A stretch of 64,000 bases of DNA from Liolophura sinensis (lineage: Eukaryota; Mollusca; Polyplacophora; Chitonida; Chitonidae). Location: assembly GCF_032854445.1 (NCBI RefSeq), contig NC_088296.1, forward strand, positions 16,917,485 to 16,981,484. Direction: 5' to 3'. The notes beneath the pieces were generated by a model. It ran no database searches, was not told where the DNA came from, and saw nothing but the letters and a program-made list of their open reading frames with translations. Position numbers and translations under genes: made by a program. Every line of letters begins with the position of its first letter. Within the stretch, counting starts at the first letter, position 1. Of the stretch, positions 47,613-61,332 are shown piece by piece.

Positions 47613-47932
47613 ACAAATTAGTGAGTGAGTGCTTGGGGTTTAACGTCGTACTTAACAATTTTTCAGTCATATCACGACGAAGGAATCCTTAGAATGCATG
47701 TAATGTGCCTCCTTGTTGCAGGATGGATTTTCACCGCTCTTTTATCTAGTGTTGCTTCACTGAGACGCCTTACATAAGGCAAGCAAGCTGCCCCGCGTAA
47801 GCCATTATACTGATATGGGTCAACAAGTCTTTGCACTATCCTCTTCATGCTGAATGCCAAGAGAGGAAGTTAAAAGTCTTAAGTGTGACTTGTCCCAGGA
47901 TTGACCCTGGATCTACCGCTGCCGACAAATTA
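47613..47932 (-). mobile_element. SINE family 2 copy with 8-bp TSD
   Basis: ACAAATTA occurs at 47613-47620 and 47925-47932. The 304-base body on the minus strand starts near the B box (complement of GGATTGACCC, 47898-47907) and ends TTAAACCCCAAGCACTCACT with a CAC end. It aligns along its length with the 10.6 kb copy. Its 5' boundary falls within about ten bases of that copy's, so this may be a subfamily start or a shared stall point. Two short minus-strand frames are translations of it. Confidence 0.94.
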
Positions 47933-48349
47933 ATGAAACAGATAAATCACACACGGAGTGTATAATTTATGCTAAGTGAGTGGAAACAACATGATCAATT
48001 AGCAATCATCTAAAGTATGAACTCCTCATACCAAATACATGCTGCTAACTTATGCTGACCACTGCTGTCTGGCTGGCTGGCCAGACTGCTTGACCACTAG
48101 ACTAATAATCCACAACAGATGGTTTACACAAGGCAGTTATTTCCAGATGGTCAAGCTTGGTGTGGTATTAACAATTGAATATCTGACCACTGACGGACCA
48201 CACAAATGGTCATTCCGTCTCTTATGACTAGAACTTCCTGACACTTTGGGGACAGCCATCAGGCTGTCTGGGATGCCAACAAAGAATTATGAGAATGTAA
48301 AGAAAGTACAGTACGGGGGGGGGGGCTGAGTTCTTGTTATAACTGTATG
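47933..48349. other. Short unique spacer
   Basis: No repeat recognised except a G run at 48315-48325 close to the next SINE. Confidence 0.4.
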
Positions 48350-48555
48350 TTTTGGCATGATTATGTCCAGCTCATGCTGGCTTCCTCTCCAAAAGTGAGA
48401 AGGTCTGCCAGCAACCTGCGGATGGTCGTGGGCTTCCCCCGGGCACTGCTCGGTCTCCTCCCAGCATAATGCTGGCCACCCTCGTATAATTTAAATAATC
48501 TTTAGTACCACGTAAAAAAACAATCAAATAAATAAATAAATAAATTTTGGGATGA
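48350..48555 (+). mobile_element. SINE family 1, 5'-truncated, diverged core, TSD
   Basis: TTTTGGCATGA (48350-48360) and TTTTGGGATGA (48545-48555) match at ten of eleven. The body has CAGCTCATGCTGGCTTCC, GGTCTGCCAGCAACCTGCGG, GGTCGTGGGCTTCCCCCGGG, CAGCATAATGCTGGCCACC and an altered core (ACCACGTAAAAAAACAATC) with an AAAT tail. The loss of GGCGTAAAACACC makes this a diverged copy. Confidence 0.92.
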
Positions 48556-51500
48556 GAATGGGTGTGGGAAGCTCAGATAACTACATATACATGTATCAGT
48601 ACAAGTAAAAAACAATTCTTGATTTAACAAACCATTTGCAAAAATAACAAATCTTTCTTTAAAGCAACAGCTCTAATTTAAAACATTAGGCCTTCACCGG
48701 TAAAGCCCTTCATGAAATGCTATGAACGTTTCTTAGTTAGAAAAAAAATCATACTCCCCAATCATTACTAGGGGCGTAATCTTTGTACTGGATTATTTTG
48801 TACTGTTTTTTTGCACCAAATTTTACAGTAAATGACCTTTGGAATTAAAAAGAAACAGTTACTGAAATCTTGATGATTTCTGGCAAAATTAATGCAGAAT
48901 ATTTTGAATGCATATATAGTATAAAGTACAATTCTTTTCTGTTGTACCACAAGACTTAATATACCAACACCCCCATCTGGAACCTCATTTATCTCTCTAA
49001 CCCAATTGTTTATCAATTTTCTATCAATTTCTGGTGCAAGGATCAGACAATGGTCTTTATTTAATCAATACAGCCATGATTGTGTATTGAACACGGACTC
49101 AAATTGTCGCCTGCTTAAGGGGGGGCCCTAGAGGATGAAAATCAAATGCTGACAGCTTTAACTTACATGAAAATCCATTTTTCTTTTATCTCCTTTTTTT
49201 GGTGTATATTTTTTTTTTTGAATTGTATCTTCTAACTGATTTCTTCAAGATATTCTATTTGGTTGCCCCCCCTGCTGCTTCTACTGTCCTTCCAAAACCT
49301 CATCAAATGGGTACATAAGAACAAGTACATAATACATTTGTTCATTTGCATCGCATTTCCCCTGTCAGCTGGGGGGTTTAATTTACAACCCGCAGGAGAT
49401 AAAAGTAAATAACTAAATAATAAATGGTGAAGCAAAGGCAATAATTGTAACCTATGCGAAAATGAATTAGCCTGGGAATAAAACAAGATGAGTCTAGGAC
49501 ATTTGGAGAAAAGGAAACGAATTGGTAATCAATAGCTGTCTTCAAACGATTTACAAAAATACAATATACCATAAAATATTCATTATGCTCACTTAAGTGC
49601 AGAAAAAACCATTCATATAAATCAATTTATCTACCCTTTCCTTTAAACCCCTACCCTACTCCCCCACCCCCCTCTGTAGCCTCAGCAGATGCTTCCTAGT
49701 TATTTGTTCCATCTCCATGCAGAGTCGTCTTATATAACACAGAGAGGAGATCAATACCTCTGCGCAGTGTCCACTTAGCTCTGTCTCTTGGACGCCTAGT
49801 CTATTTCCCCGGACATCACGGCCATTAACTCATTATTAGCACCTGCCTTAACAAGCTAGGGGTCATTACAAGTCGTTAGAACAATCATTTTCAGCCAGGC
49901 GAGTCAGTCCTACAGAACACCCACCTGGGCCTGTAAAGTCATTCTCATTTACCCCCCTCCTCAATCATGGATTCTCCTTTAATAACCCAGACCAGTAATT
50001 AAGAGACTAGCCCATTGATCACCTCAGAGGGATAGGGGTGTACATCACAGCTCTGCGAGGGGTGGTTGGTTGCGGGTAAAGTGAGGTGGAGGGATGGGAA
50101 AGAAGAGCAGTAAAGACACGCTAAGCAACCGTGTACTAATGGGTAGTAATTAATGTACTAAACTTTGAAAATCCTTCTTCAATAAGAAATATTGCCGGGA
50201 TAATCTATATTTTGCGCAAATTCAATGATTTTCAAATTTTTGTTTTAACATCCTCCGCCAACATTGAAACTACGTTTATTCTGCCCACAGAACAACAACT
50301 AATAACAGCATGACCTTACCCTCGAGAAGAGAATTCCATGTTTGCATCAATTCTAAACTGTCCTTTCACATGGAAGTCAAAGACGCCTTTCAAACCTAAT
50401 AATTGTTTGCTACCTTGGCCAGAAATACCTGTAACCATCAGCTTGTAACAATGAACAAGCAGACAAAACCTGATCGCCATCTGTTCATTTTTTTCCGCGT
50501 TTCATGAACCAAATGGATTTAATAAATACCTTGAGCAAACACAATGCCCGCAGTATTCATCGCCGAGTGTTTCAGTAGGAGAACACATCAGGATGTTTAG
50601 CTAGTTTTATGTGGCCACAGTAAGGTCAAACACTGAAATTTAAAACCATCCTTATTCTTCAGCCTCGCTGATTTCACTCATGCAATAAAATGGATGCCGG
50701 ATAGAGGGTTAAATGTTGCGTTGATTTCTCCATGCAAGATTTGACTCGAAGCTGCTAATGCTAAGCCCTTTCGGGGAAAAACAGAGACCTGGCTTCTTGT
50801 ATTCGGTTTCGGTATATATCCGAGGACAAGGATTAACTGACAGTATTAGTCATGCCTGCCTGAACAGAATGAGCTGGCTCTTTAAATCAGTATTTAACAT
50901 AATTACAGGTACACAGAACTGATTCAAAGTGTATACCTGAATGTAACTGTAGATCTACAGGTATTTTTTGTTCGAAATCTGCATACAGTACCTGTAAGAC
51001 ATTTTCACTAATACACGTTTATGTGGTCAGAGTAAGATACGCCCAAGCGCCTTCATACCCGTCCCGTGATGCGATCCACCGGCCATCGCACGCGGACTAT
51101 CGGCCTGTGATCACTAATGTTTGAACAGCAAGCTATTGGTTGTTGGACCACCCATACACACCGTTCTCTTGATTACAGGGGATTCAAGTTTGTTCTGGGC
51201 GTCTCAAGTATAAGATATTGTGTTTTAATGTAAATTACTTCACTAATTATAAATAACAAGCCTACTAAGAGGCATTTACCGTAGAGTTTTGTGCTGACAA
51301 ATATTTGTATATACAAAAACACTGCTTTCTCTGAAGTCCGCCGTGCTGTACAGCCGTGGCGGTGTTACAGAATTTGGAAACGAACTCGAGCTCTTTGTCT
51401 TATCAGTAAATTTATCACAGTTTCACGTTGGGAACAAAATTATGCAGCAATATTTGACTTGCTTATGTGATGTACGTCAGCTTGCGTGCTCACATACGCT

Positions 51501-52631
51501 TACAAACCCTCTATTCAAAATGTATATGTAATGAGTCATATTAGTACATCACACGAGGCCTTTATGTACAATTTATAAAATTCGAACCACTCTCACGTCT
51601 AAATATCAGCATGTTAATACTTTTTCCTTTTTATCTTGAGTCCCTAAATTGTATCCCCAATTTCACAATTGTCAATCCGATCAAGTTCTAAAAATCTATA
51701 GAGAATGACGAGCGAATAATACAAGGCCTACAGTGTACGCTGATGTCATTACATCAAACTTCAAGTGACTGAATGTCGTAAAATGATGCCATGACCATGG
51801 CACCACCATGGACGTACTGTCGCCAGACTGTGGGGCCGACCCTACAGTGAGAGGACATGGAGAATGATAGGGCATTTGATCAGGGTCCGGCCAGGTCAGC
51901 GTATAGTGGGCGTGTGATACACGGACCACCCGACCAAAATGGGCGTAGGATTGATCTCAGCCACTGAGGCCCCTCACCTAAGTAGCAAACTTCTGAATGT
52001 AATGACACAAATTAATACACATCTCTTTCATCTATAAAGGTGTCCTCCTCAAAATTGTGCATGTGAAAAATTTATCGCTACATAGCTCAATATGTATCCT
52101 TTCAAAAAGGCCTTACACCTTACCCCTACATTGTCCCCATTGGGCTACATTAAAGGTAGCCAACATTCGGCTTTCTTAACTAATGACCCATTCTGCTATT
52201 CATAGGCCGAACTGATGTATTCATAACGCTTAACCTCACAGAGATGTAAAGCTATAGTCTCCACCTGTTTCCTCTTAAGGACACACACCTGTGCTTAGGA
52301 TCAAACATCAGTTGAATAGACAGGTATTGTCCGACATGCTTAATATCCCATTCTATGTAAATTTCTCTCAGGTTATCCCTTTCAGGAGAAAAACGTATTG
52401 GCAGCTCGGTGTAGCCATATGGTATCCTCGCAGGTCAGAAGCTTCGGCATGGGTCGGCAACAGCCTGAGCCGATCACCGCCAAAACAATTGCTGTGTGAC
52501 TAGATGTATATGCGGTTAGGGAAGTTAAATGGGATCATATATTAAATTCTACTCCAGTCACCTGTAATGAATTGTAACTGTCAACACATTTTCTTTAACT
52601 TAATTCTCCTCCAGCTATGATGTGAAGGAAG
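48556..52631. other. Long unique stretch without family repeats
   Basis: About 4 kb with no SINE or MITE copies. 49640-50160 and 50440-51130 are relatively complex. Simple T runs lie at 49195-49220. Frames of 62-84 codons on both strands (48768, 49232, 51343, 51696, 52291) are unrecognised, and none shows a domain. The low repeat density could mean constraint or chance. Confidence 0.4.
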
Positions 52632-52691
52632 GATGGTGGTGGTGGTGGTGGTGGAGGTGGGGGGGGGGGGGAGAGACTTGGTGGGGGGGGG
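52632..52691. repeat. GGT microsatellite merging into G runs
   Basis: (GGT)n from about 52632, then long G runs broken by AGAGACTTGGT. The G-rich plus strand could form quadruplexes. It accounts for the proline-rich minus-strand frame 52595-52819. Confidence 0.95.
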
Positions 52692-53814
52692 CATGCAATA
52701 TAGAAGTATTTAAGAGTAATTGAAGAGTAATTAGAATAAAACCCTAAAATGAGGTGAATTAACGGAACAACAAGGCCATATTTCACAGTTAGGTTGCTTG
52801 TGACCATTTGCCAGGGCATTACACTGTGAATTCGCTCCTCTGGTTTAGTCCACTCTCTGTGCTCTACGCCTCAACACACATATGTATGTACATATATATG
52901 CGAACGTGCGTGGAGGGGAAGGGAGTGGGATGGTGTGGGGTAGAATAGCCGGGGTCTGGACTGAGACTGTACTGCTTGGATTTGGCGACATTTCCAACTG
53001 CGCCTCCTCCAGGGCGCCCCAGTTTCTACAGACGCAGGCATGATCTCATGTATATTTGACGAGTTCCTATTAACGGGCCTGCATTAATCTCAGCATCTCC
53101 TACATTAATAACGAACTAGCCAGGACAACATTCATGTTTGCCTGAAAGCTTCCATCTCACCCTTACCTTAATGCACACATATGAGTACCTAAAAGTTTCA
53201 ATACAACGGAATCACCCCTTCCGCCCTCCCCCCCTACCACCATCACTCAAATAAGTCTTTCAAATTCTGTCTCTACAGAAAACGAAAAAAATAGGAAACA
53301 TTTCAGTATTTTTTCAAAATTTTCAAATTTGTTTCAATGTTTAGCCATTCTAAATGAATCGTCCATATCAAAGCCATGATGACGGAAGCTGCAAGGAATC
53401 AATGGAACATAAAACTGGAACGTTCATGGCTGTTTTCTCAATTCTTTCAGCCACTTCATGCTGATGTCTCCTTGCAGCAGACTGATTCTGATGCAAATAT
53501 ATTTATCAGTTATTAATTTATCTCGCTTTAATAAGCCAAACCTTGTGTGAGGAAGAACCAAGATTTTTGACGTCCAGGTCTTGGAATCACATCTAGGTAA
53601 CTCACTGAAGTTCTACAGAGATCGCCAAATGTCAAATTTTTCAGGGCGCTAAAATCCATTAAGAACAGAGATCATCACAAAAGAAATGGAAAACGAAAAT
53701 GTTACATGGTTTAAACACACAAGTACTTGCTCCCCTTTCCATCAAAACTCCTCGCTTCTAAAAGGGTCTGGTATTGAAATACAACTAGATGTCAGTTTCT
53801 TTCTTTTATTTATT
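52692..53814. other. Unique noncoding sequence
   Basis: Short C-rich patch at 53217-53235. No repeat family or exon recognised. Confidence 0.4.
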
Positions 53815-54061
53815 TATTTATTTGATTGGTGTTTTACGCCGTACTTAAGAATATTTCACTTATACGACGGCGCCCAGCATTATGGTGGGTGGAAACCGGG
53901 CAAAGCCCGGGGGAAACCTACGACCATCCGCAGGTTGCTGGCAGACCTTCCAACATATGGCCGGAGAGGAAGCCAGCATGAGCTGGACGAACTCACAGCA
54001 ACCGCATTGATGAGAGACTCCTGGGTCATTACGCTGCGCTAACACGCTAAACGACTGAGCG
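53815..54061 (-). mobile_element. SINE family 1, near full-length
   Basis: The minus strand starts near the complement of GACTGAGCGTCTC and has an A-box-like head (complement of CTAACACGCTAAACGACTGA). The B box has lost two bases: the plus strand has GGACGAACTCAC where other copies have GGACTTGAACTCAC, giving GTGAGTTCGTCC. The rest follows the reference to GTACGGCGTAAAACACCAAT and the AAAT tail. A possible duplication (TCTTTTA-type at both ends) is weak. The 118- and 61-codon frames are translations of this element. Confidence 0.93.
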
Positions 54062-54481
54062 TCTCTTTTATAATTCAGACAGTTTTCTTTCCAGTTAAGA
54101 CAGACATCATAAAGGACGGGGAAACCTTTTTCTTATTATATAGCTATAAATGTGGTCCAGTGAAATCAGTCCGATAGTATCACATGACCGCCCTGTACTT
54201 GGAGCGATACTGGATCCCCTAGAGCCGTACTTTATTCATACTGTACCATAGCAAAGGGGTCAAAATGATTGGTCATTCATGCATTGTAAGAGTTGAAAAT
54301 TGACCTCAAATAAAACAAGCCAATTAGCATTCCTAATTTCCGACACATGAGCCACTGCTTTACTTCAAAGTCTTAGCTGATATCTGATACAACTTTAAAT
54401 CATGCAGGATGGCCTCAGTTTTTGTTGAGGTTATCACTCTGAAGAGCTTGAAATATCAAACATTTCTATTAACCAGATAGA
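54062..54481. other. Short unique spacer
   Basis: Nothing recognised. Confidence 0.4.
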
Positions 54482-54598
54482 ATGTGTTTAAACAAAATCC
54501 TGTGTTTAAGAAAAATCCTGTGTTTAAGATTAAGTGTTTAAGAAAAATCATGTGTTTAAGAAAAATCATGTGCTTAAGATCATGTGTTTAAGAAAAAG
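54482..54598. repeat. About 18-bp minisatellite, 6-7 degenerate copies
   Basis: Repeats TGTGTTTAAGAAAAATCA with variants: AAACAAAATCC, shorter units lacking the AAAAA block (TTAAGATTAAG, TTAAGATCATG) and TGCTTAAG. Confidence 0.9.
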
Positions 54599-57500
54599 AA
54601 TTACTTGTTAACTTCTAAATTTTTAATGAACTTATTGATATCGCACATTTTCATGCGATTTTTTTTTATTGTTTGTTTTGGAACAAGATGAAAACAAGTG
54701 AATAATATGTATTAAAATTTTCACATCTCCACCTTAATAATATGTTTAAAAAGAGCAACCAACTCAAATGCATTTATCATTACAAAATAGGAATTTTACA
54801 TCTCACTCCTCACAATACTCTTTGGATATTTACGGTAAAAGTAATATTATTTCATCAATTTAAGAAAAAATGTAAATTTAATATTTACAAAAACAAACAC
54901 AGAATATCTGATTACAGGGTGTTCATATGTCACACAGATTCCAGTTGCCATGGTGATGCTGTCAATGTCAAAGGTCATTGTGGGTGCCTGATGGGGAGGG
55001 TGGCAGCTACAGTATCCCATAATCCCCAGGGGGCATTTCATCGCTTCCGAAAATTGGCATTGGAAGGATCGTGGCTATCAAATATTTAGAGGTCTAGGAA
55101 TGAAATAAGACGAACTACTAATCGCCTATACAGCGGAAATGGGGAAATTTAGTGTGGCGATTTCACATTCCAAACTCCTCACCACTGGCTCTTTTGTAAG
55201 CAGCTCCCAGCATGCAAAATAACCCCGTCACCAGAGGTTTGGCGTAAGCATGGACGAGGAAATTTATTTTCTATTTTCTTTTACATCTTCATTAATCTTT
55301 AACATACACTTGCTTTACTACAGGGCCTTGTTCAAACAGACGGTTGCCATGCCAACAACATGGGTAGGAATCGCCAAATCCAACGGATTAGCTTAGAGGC
55401 GAGTCTTTGCTGCTAGATTCCAAAGTACGGGCAAAATTAAGCCATGAATGGAAATTTGAAAGGGTTAAATGATCTGGGGTTTATGGTTCGATCTCTCGTT
55501 ATTGCTTTCCAGGGGAATGACACAACCTCAACCGAGCCAGCGAACTGCAAGTGGTTTCAACAAACATTAGCGGTTTGGCAGATAGCGCTCAAAACATGTG
55601 CATGATTGCATTGCTAATGAACCAAATCTTACCTACAACAATATCATCCGGGGTGGATAATATATCCCACTAACATTGGTATATATATCGGGCTTTTATT
55701 GATTAGCTAATATAAGTCTGCAGTAAGTTGAAGGAGATAAACTAGGATGTGACTGCCAAGTCACCATTAGCAGAATTTCTTGTTTTTAACACGCACAAAA
55801 ACTGGTTTGAAGCCAACTCGCAAAAATAAAACACAACCCTGTCTAACCAGACCAAACGTGCCACAGTTGGGATAAAATGGTACGCAATATTTACACGTAA
55901 GTGATGAGCTCCGACCAAAGCTATAGGCTTATGCCTAATCGCTTCTGCTCACTGCCACAACTTATTGATAATTTTTCTGTAGGGCATATACCCGGGGAAA
56001 TGTGGTAGACTTTCCAATTCGGAGGAGAATGTGGCCAAACTCGGACAATAACCCGATCTAGTGGAATTGTTCTGTGAATTGTTTGTCGGATAAAACCCTG
56101 GCAGCAGACCCTTCAGGTAACAAAAGATGATCGGCGCAACAATTGACTTGACTAGCAGAACCTGGCCATTTCACCTTAATACACAGAAATGGCGTGGCCC
56201 ACACAGCAGTATGATCAGCTTATGACATGTCAAAACATGTCCCCGATTTCTCCACAAGTTCCAAGATGACGTTCATGTAGGCAAATTCAAATACAACATA
56301 ATGAGCTCCTACCACTATTGATTGTAGGTCCACTGTGAACTTGGACAAGAGACATACATGTGAATTATTCACAAAAAAAGAAAAAGAAATATTTCCACCC
56401 TCTTGAAAACGACAAACGAAGGATTTAATCACTGCTCGGTTTGGATGTCAATGATCTTGAATGATAATTTATTACAACCCATGTCTTTTTAAAACCAGGT
56501 TCAAAAAATATATAATCTATATATATGTAGCTTTCAAGCTGAGTCCAACTCTGAAATCCGTCACCGGAAAAGAATTAAATCTGCACGCAAGCAGCACAGG
56601 ACAAAAGCCGCTGATCAACTTTACCATGGGTATATTTAACCAAATCAATATAATGACAGGGGGGAAAAGAGGGCAATTACTGTGCATTTCATCACCCCTA
56701 CTAATTAAAATAGACTAGCCCAATTACAGGTATGAGCAGCTTTGGTAATCCAACACCTCTCTGATTTCATTGATTGGGCGAATCAATACCAGTCCAAAGG
56801 TTTAGCTTATTTTTTTTTTTTTTTTTTCCCGCAAGCAAACCCTCCGAGGAATTCCAAATGCAGCTCAAACAGAGCTAGGGTTTGGAGGTTATTGCTAACA
56901 GAGACTGATTCCTTGTATCTGATCCCATCAGTGCTGTTGTTGTTGCTGTTGCTAACACAGCAGCAATATTTTGAAATAAGATGTACAACAAACGCTGTAA
57001 TTCATTCACATCTATAATATCTTTTGAAATACCATTAATCACCTAAACTTTTCAACCAACAAAAATGTTTGTTTGTCTGCAAATAACTGTCATATAATAA
57101 TGGATATTACTTTATAACCTGAAACTTTCCTATTTTCCTAGTAGGATATCTTAATACCTTACAAACAAACCTAATAACACCTTTTTAAAATCAGTAAAAG
57201 TGTCAGAATCTGGAAATATGAGCAGCCAAGTCATGGGTAAAAATTATAGGACATTTAGGATGTATTTAATAAAATATTTGGTATTTATATATGCATTCAT
57301 TCATATATTACGCATACAAAGACCTCGCCAAATAGGTGCAGATAGTGCACACGCACCTAATGTACTGTACTTCAATTTGTAAGAAGGCTAATTTTCAAAA
57401 CTAGAACATAAGGACATAATGATATTCATGCATGCACAAAACTTGATTAAAGCATTATCAAGCTACAACTGTATATTTACAAAATGTTTCATGTACACTT

Positions 57501-58449
57501 AAGACAGGTAAACTTGTAATATGTGCAATCTATCATACTTTGTCAAAAGCTTTAAATGTTTTTAACAGTGTTGATATTTATGTTGTATACCTACATGTGT
57601 ATATTTTTTGATGTTATTGTATCATCATTATTGTCATCAAACTACAATGTATATTGCAACTACCTGCTAAGGCCTACACATACACAACATCACTGGCACA
57701 ACCAAATGAAAGGTGAAATAAGCTTTTTTTTTTTCCTAGCCGGCATAAAAGAAAAGCTATACAGCCTAGATCACTTTAAAGTACTACATTCTTAAGAATA
57801 ATCATTGTGCAAAGTACAATTAATGAAATCTCCAGAGTTTTAGCGTACTTGACTTCTCAATTATCCTAAGTACACAGGAAGAAAAGCTTATTTATTGTAC
57901 TGTCAATTCCTGATTTCCATAACCTCATTTTTAATAGTGTGTAACCCCACAACAGCTCCATTCCCACAATATTTATCCACATTCAATTGCTTGTACACTC
58001 AAATCAGGTACAACAACAACATGTGCTCTTAAAACACTCTCAGACTCTATATGCAGGTATGAAAGAGCCTGCATGCTTTATGGTTCATTCAACTGTCAAT
58101 CGGCTAAAGAGCTCTTCTTTGTATGAGAGCACAAAAACTCCTCCAGTCACAATAAACCTTATTCTATATCATGGCCCAAGGCAGACTTAATTTTCCACCA
58201 ATTCAAAAGAGTTCCATGAAAGTGTTTTTTTTATAGATGTTTCTCACATGAGAGCTCAGTTCAATTTCTCTTCTTGCAAAACAGCTGTGATTAGAAACCT
58301 GACAAGCAATCTTCATGTACTCTAACTTGTCTCACATGTTCAAATTAGCAATTTTAAATTATGACTTAAATATCTTAGGTGTTTTGATTACATTTTTTTT
58401 GATTATTTGATTTTTTTTTTACTCTACTAGTTCTATAGTCTGCTGTGTA
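54599..58449. other. Unique sequence; 55080-56250 relatively complex
   Basis: No family repeats. 55080-56250 has few simple repeats and several CpG words. The 115-codon frame 54742-55089 (lysine-rich, then mixed) has no domain that I recognise and no supporting splice context. T runs lie at 56812-56827 and 57727-57734. Confidence 0.4.
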
Positions 58450-58645
58450 ATTTATTTGATCCATGTTTTTTTTTTTTTTCTTTTGCCGCACTCAAGAATA
58501 TTTCACTTATGCAACGCCTGCCAGCATTATTGTGGAAGGATTCTTAAAACCGAGCAGAGTCAAGGGCGGGAAGGGGGGGGGGGGACCTAGAAGACCATCC
58601 ACAGACTGCTGGCAGACCTTCCCACGTACTGCCACAGACTCCTCC
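58450..58645 (-). mobile_element. SINE family 1 copy, strongly diverged, with G run
   Basis: The plus strand keeps ACTCAAGAATATTTCACTTA, CCAGCATTATTGTGG, CCGAGCAGAG, then a G-rich insertion (a run of about 11 G, with GGGAA before it), then GACCATCCACAGACTGCTGG, CAGACCTTCCCACGTACTG. The tail is a T run at 58466-58479. Older than most copies. Overlapping frames are its translation. Confidence 0.82.
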
Positions 58646-60405
58646 ATGATTAATACTTGTATCTGTTTTGTCAGAAATTGGCTGTCAAGATGCATACGTG
58701 TATTTGAACTAATCTCATGGTCCAAACTTTTTAACTAAACAGACTACCGAACAATAACATTTCATTCGCTGAATTAAGTTAAAATCAAGTTGAGTATACA
58801 AGAAATGAAATAAATTAAATAAGTTTTATTTGAAGCCATGTTAATTTCCTGTTTTGAGTCTATGAGTCTTAAGTCATTTGATCTGTCCAAGTACAAAGGA
58901 GAGCTGCAGATTCCATCAAATCAATGCCACCATTGCTTTCAAATCAATGCCACCATTGCTTTCAAAGCACTGGAATTTGTAAACATCAGTCGTTTTTATC
59001 ACATGCACAACTGTTTCTGATGCAGACTTAGTTCAGGCTACTACTGTCTCGTACTGACCAAACGATTGCACTAATAGCTAGTATTTTGGAATAATAATAA
59101 TAATAATAAAAAATAATAATAATAATAATATCTGTATTTATCAAAGGTAGCTTGGTCAGTTTACAATGAAACTTTTCTTCCCCAAGGCCTTCAGAGGGAA
59201 AACAATATATAGGAAACATGTACTTTAGAGTCCAATCAAAACATACATCAATATATATAACACAAGATTAAGGATTGTGTAGTTTGAAAAGTAAAAGTAT
59301 ATATACATTAATACATACAAACGCAACAACACTACCAATAGTGCTATCCCTGCAAATGTCCCAACCAGCACGAGAAGTGGGGCAGTGGGAGACGGCCAAT
59401 TACCCATTACCAAGCCCCGTCCTGCCCTCCCGCTTACTGGATCCACCAACACAGGTGTATGGAGAACACCCCCAGTGAGAGATGGCCCCTTTTAATCAGC
59501 TTCCAGCTTTGTTTCATCATGTACCATTGAGTTACAGCAAAATATACAGTGGTTGCACTAAAACAGTAGGTCGTTCTTATATCTGTATCTCTTCATAAGT
59601 TATCCCCATGGTGATGTCAAGGTACGACAGACTTTTAAAATGGGTCGCTCTGAAGAGCACTAAATTTGGTCTCCAGGGAGAAAGACTATTAAGTGTTGCA
59701 AAATATTAAATGGTGACACGGAAACGCTAAAATATCTGCTCGTAACTTGAGCACAATGCATACAGATGAATGACCTATACCATGTCACTAGCCTGCGACC
59801 TGAAAAAAAAAATTACCATAAATCACCTGAAATTTCACCCAAAAAATTTCAGTTTAGGATGGAAGTAAGTAAAGGTCAGATGATATCACTTATGGAACTG
59901 AAACTATGGGTTCTGGCACTGAACGAATTTATCCAACCAAACCAAGCACTTAACTTCACAACTCTTAAAAGTTTTAAGATCAAAACGACTTTGTCATAGG
60001 TGAAATTTTCAGTCATTACAAATTTTCAAATACAAAGTTTCCTTACAAATTGATCTATAGCTGCTGTGTTGGTCTAAAACTGTAGTTATGTCCAAGAATT
60101 GTGTTTCTGAATGACGTAAATAATATTTCTCCCAAGCAAAAAAATTAAGGGGGGCTTTCTTTCATTTTTCACAATCATGGGTGTAGGAGGGGAGAAGTGG
60201 TCACTTTATTACATGAAGCGTAAATGAAGAATTCTCAATACAGACAGCATTTAAGGAGACATATACAGCCTACTTGACCACATGACATTTGAATAGTGAG
60301 GATTTCGCAGAAATACTGGTAGGAAATTGTGTTCAAAAATCAAAATGCACCAATTTTTTTCATGTACAAGCTAACAATTGGGAAATAATGGTTTATGAAT
60401 ATGTA

Positions 60406-60495
<90 letters not shown>

Positions 60496-61332
60496 TGTAG
60501 ACATATACACTCTAGATACATATGAACCAATAAAAACTGGTCATATCACCTTGGAAACCAAGTGAACTAAATGCACTTGCCCATCAGTACAACAACAACA
60601 CCTGTGTGGACCACTTTTCATTCATTCTGACACGAGTGCTTGCAATAAAATACACAAACGAGTGCCTGGCCTACAGCCATTTTTCCATACATACACAATA
60701 CTTGATGTTTTCTTACAATACACTTCCCAATGTTTACCCTCAGTTCCCTGAACAAATATGACCCACGGGCCATAATATCCTCTCTGGTATGTTGATGGTT
60801 CAAATATAGACCCATATCACTCAGTGCATAGGGTATTATCAGCACAGGTATTATCACTGGTTAGAGAAAGTACACCCCACACCCGATGTCAGCAATAACT
60901 CCCTTCACGACCACCAGGGGGCTTTGATAATCTCTGTACAAAAAAGGCTAAAGTGTGACATTCCGTTCCCTTTTCAACCTACCCAAAGAACAGTCACATG
61001 CAAACGTGCAATGTTGTTTCTTTTTTTTCTTTCATCCTACTTACAGTTTACTTGTGAAATGGACATAACTGAAGAAAGCGAAAGTAATGAGGGCGAATGT
61101 GGGCAATTTGGACGCATAAAAAAGTGTAATACAAAACACATTCCATCCTTCTTCTCGTGAATTCACCAGTTTTCATTCACAACGTTTTTCAAGACTTGAA
61201 TGATGCTTATTCTCCTGATGGCTAAATTTACCACAATGTTTATACAAATCCCGAAGCGTCAACACCCTACAGACATCCAGCTGCCTCATCATCAACTTGA
61301 ACAAGACTTTTCTTTCAACGAAAAGTAACCGA
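58646..61332. other. Unique sequence with simple repeats
   Basis: 58917-58962 is a perfect 23-bp duplication (TCAAATCAATGCCACCATTG then CTT). (AAT)n lies at 59091-59130. No SINE or MITE seen. Short frames are unsupported. Confidence 0.45.
60399..60497. repeat. AT dinucleotide microsatellite with GTAT interruptions
   Basis: (AT)n with ATGTATATG interruptions, ending in an ACACACAC block. The 78-codon frame over it is alternating Ile/Tyr and clearly not a protein. Confidence 0.97.

Noticed and set aside
53686-54042. 118-codon plus-strand frame ending in a basic stretch
   Set aside because: Its second half is a translated SINE family 1 copy.
54742-55089. 115-codon plus-strand frame
   Set aside because: A chance opening is likely; the first half is lysine- and asparagine-rich from AT-rich DNA, and no family is recognised.
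60289-60525. 78-codon frame
   Set aside because: Alternating Ile/Tyr from the AT microsatellite.
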